Positions 4,953 to 7,555 of a stretch of DNA of 7,555 bases are shown one piece after another. Position numbers and translations under genes: made by a program. The notes beneath the pieces were generated by a model. It saw nothing but the letters and a program-made list of their open reading frames with translations, made no database searches and was not told the origin of the DNA. Position 1 is the stretch's first letter, and each line of letters opens with the position of its first letter. The DNA comes from an uncultured Clostridia bacterium (GTDB taxonomy: Bacteria; Bacillota; Clostridia; TANB77; CAG-508): NCBI GenBank assembly GCA_934179885.1, contig CAKPQY010000032.1:1-7555 (forward strand), in the 5' to 3' direction.

Positions 4953-6167
4953 TTATTCTGTAGTGTTTGTATTATCATCAATGTTGTTTTCTTCCCCTGG
5001 AATTAGTCCAGTTGTTATATATGGAAGTGGGTCTGTTGTTATTCCATTTATTCTTACTTCAAAATGTGCATGTGGTCCTGTTGAATATCCTGTTGAGCCA
5101 ACTTTTAATACTGTTTCTCCTCTTTTTACATTTTGCCCAACTTCTACTAATATCTCTGAACCATGTGCATATAATGTTGATATTCCGCCACCGTGGTCAA
5201 TTATTACCATTTTTCCATATGCTGTATTATATTCTGCTTTTGTAACAATTCCATCATTTGCTGCAATAAAGTTTGCTCCTTCTGGCGCTCCAATATCTAC
5301 ACCTGTATGTAATTTATATTGTCCTGTTATTGGATGCACTCTCATTGCATATTTTGATGTAATTCTGGTATATCCTGGAACTGGCCAAGCCAATTCTCCT
5401 CCTATATATGCTGTATCAATTCCTTTCATAGCTAAATCTAAAATTTGTTTATTTACATTTTCATATTGTTCGTTTATTTCATCTATTTTAGCTTGTAGAT
5501 TTTTTTCATCATCTGAAAGTTTTTCTATAAAGCTTTCTCTCATTTTTTTTGTATTTTGTAATGTTCTTGATAATCTTGTTTGATTTTCGATTATTGTTGC
5601 TAATTCTTCTTTTTCATTTTCTAGTTTTTGTCTTGATAAATCTATTGTTTTCTTTTTTTCTTCTAATTCACTTATTAGATCATTATCTAATTCTGCTAAT
5701 TCTGTTATTATATAGTAGCTAGATAAGAAATCAGAAATACTTTTTGATTTTAGCAATATATCCAAATATTGGGTTTCTCCCGATTCGTAAGTTGCCACTA
5801 ATCTCTGTTCAAACAATTTTCTCTGCTTTTCATATTTTTCTGTTACTGTATTCAATTCTGTTTCTATTTTATTAATAGAATCTTTTAACTCTGTAATCTT
5901 ACTTTCTTGTTCTTCTAATTGTGTTTCTGCTGTTGCTATCTTTTCATCTAATTTTTCTACTTGCTGTAAATTTTCAGACAAGTTGCTTTGTACTTCTTCT
6001 AGTTCTCCATTTGCTTCACTTAATTGATTTTGTAATTCATCTCTTTGTGTTTGTAAATCTTGTGTTTGCAAATTTGTTGTATTGTTTTCAGATTCATTTT
6101 CTGCATATGTAAAAGTTGTTACAAAACAAATTAGTAAGATTAAAACAATACATAAATTTTTACGCAT
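4953..6167 (-). CDS. Secreted coiled-coil M23 peptidase (PcsB/CwlO/EnvC-like), first copy, directly after ftsX
   Basis: This is a predicted FtsEX-dependent peptidoglycan hydrolase of 404 residues. It has a signal peptide at 1-22 (TFTYA/ENE) and long coiled coils at about 33-120 and 160-245. A conserved hinge region, RLVATYESGETQYLDILL, lies at 122-139. A canonical LytM/M23 domain runs from about 258 to 385. The zinc ligands H287, D291 (HTGVD) and H368, and the catalytic H335 (YAHG) and H366 (HAHFE), are intact, as is SKYAMRVHPITG at 271-282. An acidic, Asn-rich tail follows the catalytic domain. The ATG is preceded by AGGAG at 5 nt spacing, and the gene begins 10 bp after the ftsX stop, so the two are almost certainly cotranscribed. 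In Streptococcus PcsB and Bacillus CwlO, the coiled coil docks on the outer loop of FtsX and ATP hydrolysis by FtsE relieves autoinhibition. The same role is inferred here. Confidence 0.95.
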   Translation of the reverse strand: MRKNLCIVLILLICFVTTFTYAENESENNTTNLQTQDLQTQRDELQNQLSEANGELEEVQSNLSENLQQVEKLDEKIATAETQLEEQESKITELKDSINKIETELNTVTEKYEKQRKLFEQRLVATYESGETQYLDILLKSKSISDFLSSYYIITELAELDNDLISELEEKKKTIDLSRQKLENEKEELATIIENQTRLSRTLQNTKKMRESFIEKLSDDEKNLQAKIDEINEQYENVNKQILDLAMKGIDTAYIGGELAWPVPGYTRITSKYAMRVHPITGQYKLHTGVDIGAPEGANFIAANDGIVTKAEYNTAYGKMVIIDHGGGISTLYAHGSEILVEVGQNVKRGETVLKVGSTGYSTGPHAHFEVRINGITTDPLPYITTGLIPGEENNIDDNTNTTE

Positions 6168-6177
6168 GTTCTCTCCT

Positions 6178-7074
6178 CTAAACTTTTAAATATTTTCTCA
6201 TAGAAATAACACTACCCAAAGCTCCTATTCCTATTCCTAATAACATATATACAACTATTATTGAAGAAATCATATCTTTAAAGCTTAACAAACTTAATCC
6301 TATTTTTATCATAAATGTTGAGTTTACTGCTTGTTCTGCTATTATACTATATGCTCCACCAACAATTACTATTGATATTAAACTTGCTAAAACTCCTATT
6401 ATCATACCTTCAACTATAAATGGCCATCTTATAAAACTATTTGTTGCACCAACATACTTCATAATTGATATCTCTTTTCTTCTTGCATGTACTGTTAATT
6501 TTATAGTATTTGATATAATAAATATTGAGATAATTACTAATAATATCAATATTACTCCAGTAACTATTTTTATTCCATTTGCTACACTTAATAATGTTGT
6601 TACTGTTTCATCACTACTTGTTATTTTCTTTACATTATCAAATTGCAATATTTCACTTTGTATATCTTTACTTAATCTCAAATCAGTTAATGTTACTATA
6701 TATGATGTTGAAAAGAAATCATCATCATATCCATCTAGTAATTCTGCTTTGTCTCCAAATTTTTCTTTCATAAAATTCATTGCATAATCTTTGCCTTTAA
6801 ATTCTGCTGTATTGACACCATCTATAGCTCTTATTTTATCTCCAACTTCTTGAATTTGTTCTTCTGTTGCATCTGTTACTAGAAAAACTTGAAAACCTTG
6901 TTCTGATTTTACATCATCTACGAAATGATTTATATTTTCACCAAGTATTAAAAATATTCCAAATATTATCATTGTTGCACACATTATCATTAATGATGCA
7001 CCTGTTGATTTTTTATTTTTAAATACATTACTAAAACCTTCGCCTATTAAATATCCAAATATATTATATTTCAC
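6178..7074 (-). CDS. ftsX: Cell division ABC transporter permease-like protein FtsX
   Basis: FtsX is the membrane partner of FtsE; the complex passes an ATP-driven conformational signal to an extracellular cell-wall hydrolase rather than transporting a solute. The protein has four membrane helices. Counted from the GTG start, they are about 26-44, 169-190, 223-243 and 268-290. A large extracellular domain lies between helices 1 and 2, and a cytoplasmic loop carries the MacB/FtsX signature ARRKEISIMKYVGATNSFIR at about 197-216. I favour the GTG at 7074-7072, giving 298 residues beginning MKYNIFGYLIGEGF, because AAAGGTGG lies 8 nt upstream and FtsX proteins commonly start this way. In-frame ATGs at 7080 and 7098 are alternatives (300 and 306 residues). 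The start overlaps the end of ftsE by 11 bp, which suggests translational coupling. The TAG stop lies next to the ribosome binding site of the following hydrolase. Confidence 0.95.
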   Translation of the reverse strand: MKYNIFGYLIGEGFSNVFKNKKSTGASLMIMCATMIIFGIFLILGENINHFVDDVKSEQGFQVFLVTDATEEQIQEVGDKIRAIDGVNTAEFKGKDYAMNFMKEKFGDKAELLDGYDDDFFSTSYIVTLTDLRLSKDIQSEILQFDNVKKITSSDETVTTLLSVANGIKIVTGVILILLVIISIFIISNTIKLTVHARRKEISIMKYVGATNSFIRWPFIVEGMIIGVLASLISIVIVGGAYSIIAEQAVNSTFMIKIGLSLLSFKDMISSIIVVYMLLGIGIGALGSVISMRKYLKV

Positions 7075-7555
7075 AATCATACCCACCTTTTTTATCATCT
7101 CTTACTATTTCGCCTTTGTTTATATGGATTACTCTTTTTTTCATTTTATCTACTATATCTTTTGCGTGTGTTGCTACAACTACTGTTGTTCCTCTCATGT
7201 TTATTTCATTTAATAGATTCATTATATCCCAAGCTGTATCTGGATCCAAGTTTCCTGTTGGCTCGTCTGCTATTAGCATTGATGGGTTATTTACCAAGGC
7301 TCTTGCTAATGCAACTCTTTGTTGTTCTCCACCTGATAATTCATTTGGATACATTTTTGCTTTTCCACTTAATCCTACTAATGATAACACCATTGGAACT
7401 TGTCTTCTTATATGTTTTGGTGTTGCCCTTACTATGTACATTGCATATGCTACATTATCATATACAGTTTTATCTGGTAATAATCTAAAGTCTTGGAATA
7501 CTACTCCCATACTTCTTCTTAAATATGGTACTCTACTTTGTTTTAAAAATGTTGT
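7064..7555 (-). CDS. ftsE: Cell division ATP-binding protein FtsE, 5' end outside the window
   Basis: FtsE is the cytoplasmic ABC ATPase that pairs with FtsX. The visible 163 residues start at the window edge (TTFLKQSRVPYLRRSMGVVF) and run to the TAA stop. Numbered within the fragment, they contain the Q-loop VVFQDFRLLP (18-27), the ABC signature LSGGEQQRVALARAL (73-87), Walker B MLIADEP (93-99) followed by the D-loop TGNLDPD, and the H-loop His130 (VVVATH). GVVFQDFRLLP and the tail KKRVIHINKGEIVRD are characteristic of FtsE. By comparison with the usual length of about 228 residues, roughly 65-70 N-terminal residues including Walker A are missing only because the window ends. The open frame continues upstream of the first visible Met (7510), which is not the true start. 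The gene overlaps ftsX and heads the ftsEX-hydrolase operon as seen here. Confidence 0.96.
   Translation of the reverse strand, partial: TTFLKQSRVPYLRRSMGVVFQDFRLLPDKTVYDNVAYAMYIVRATPKHIRRQVPMVLSLVGLSGKAKMYPNELSGGEQQRVALARALVNNPSMLIADEPTGNLDPDTAWDIMNLLNEINMRGTTVVVATHAKDIVDKMKKRVIHINKGEIVRDDKKGGYDCEI
7083..7090 (-). promoter_or_regulatory. Ribosome binding site within ftsE that points to a GTG start for ftsX
   Basis: AAAGGTGG differs from AAAGGAGG at one base and lies inside the last codons of ftsE. It is 8 nt from GTG 7074-7072 but only 2 nt from ATG 7080-7078, and it lies downstream of ATG 7098-7096. Spacing therefore favours the GTG. Confidence 0.65.

Noticed and set aside
4963..5583. Long open frame on the plus strand (206 codons) opposite the first M23 gene
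   Set aside because: It lies fully antisense to a well-supported hydrolase gene, has no recognisable domain, and mirrors codon bias of the real gene.

Overview
The window comes from a low-GC Bacillota genome, most likely an uncultured or gut-type clostridium. The evidence is the strong A/T bias, SD-type ribosome binding sites, an FtsEX locus with CwlO/PcsB-like hydrolases, and a clostridial prepilin-like gene. I cannot name a genus from sequence alone. TAA, TAG and TGA all end genes here, so the genetic code is the usual bacterial one. Every supported gene lies on the minus strand, so transcription runs from high to low coordinates. No gap between genes exceeds about 110 bases. I see no tRNA, rRNA, CRISPR array, insertion sequence or phage gene.

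Layout in transcription order. (1) 7555-4953: ftsE (5' end outside the window), ftsX, and a secreted coiled-coil M23 peptidase. These are tightly packed: ftsE and ftsX overlap, and the ribosome binding site of the hydrolase abuts the ftsX stop codon. (2) 4870-3656: a second coiled-coil M23 peptidase, also 404 residues, behind an 82-base spacer holding a perfect 14-bp inverted repeat. (3) 3567-2359: a membrane-anchored S41 C-terminal processing protease with PDZ domain and intact Ser/Lys/Gln active site. (4) 2297-2359: a 7-nt-period tandem repeat. (5) 2258-1665: pgsA, probably using a TTG start. (6) 1546-1070: greA with its own consensus sigma-A-type promoter. (7) 983-1: a promoter and a gene for a prepilin-like, BspA-type leucine-rich-repeat surface protein. 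It is interrupted by one in-frame TAA and runs off the window.

How the genes fit together. FtsE and FtsX form an ABC-type machine that, in studied Gram-positives, activates a secreted coiled-coil peptidoglycan hydrolase (PcsB, CwlO, RipC). Here two such hydrolases follow ftsX. They share the coiled-coil hinge region but have clearly different catalytic domains. The adjacent processing protease acts in the same compartment and could process or turn over the hydrolases; that is inference. pgsA (phosphatidylglycerolphosphate synthase) and greA (transcript cleavage factor) are housekeeping genes.

The window is mostly a recognisable cell-wall/division locus, and I found no wholly unknown system. 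The points most worth checking are the twin hydrolases plus protease arrangement, the heptad repeat at the protease stop codon, and the in-frame stop in the pilin-like/LRR gene.
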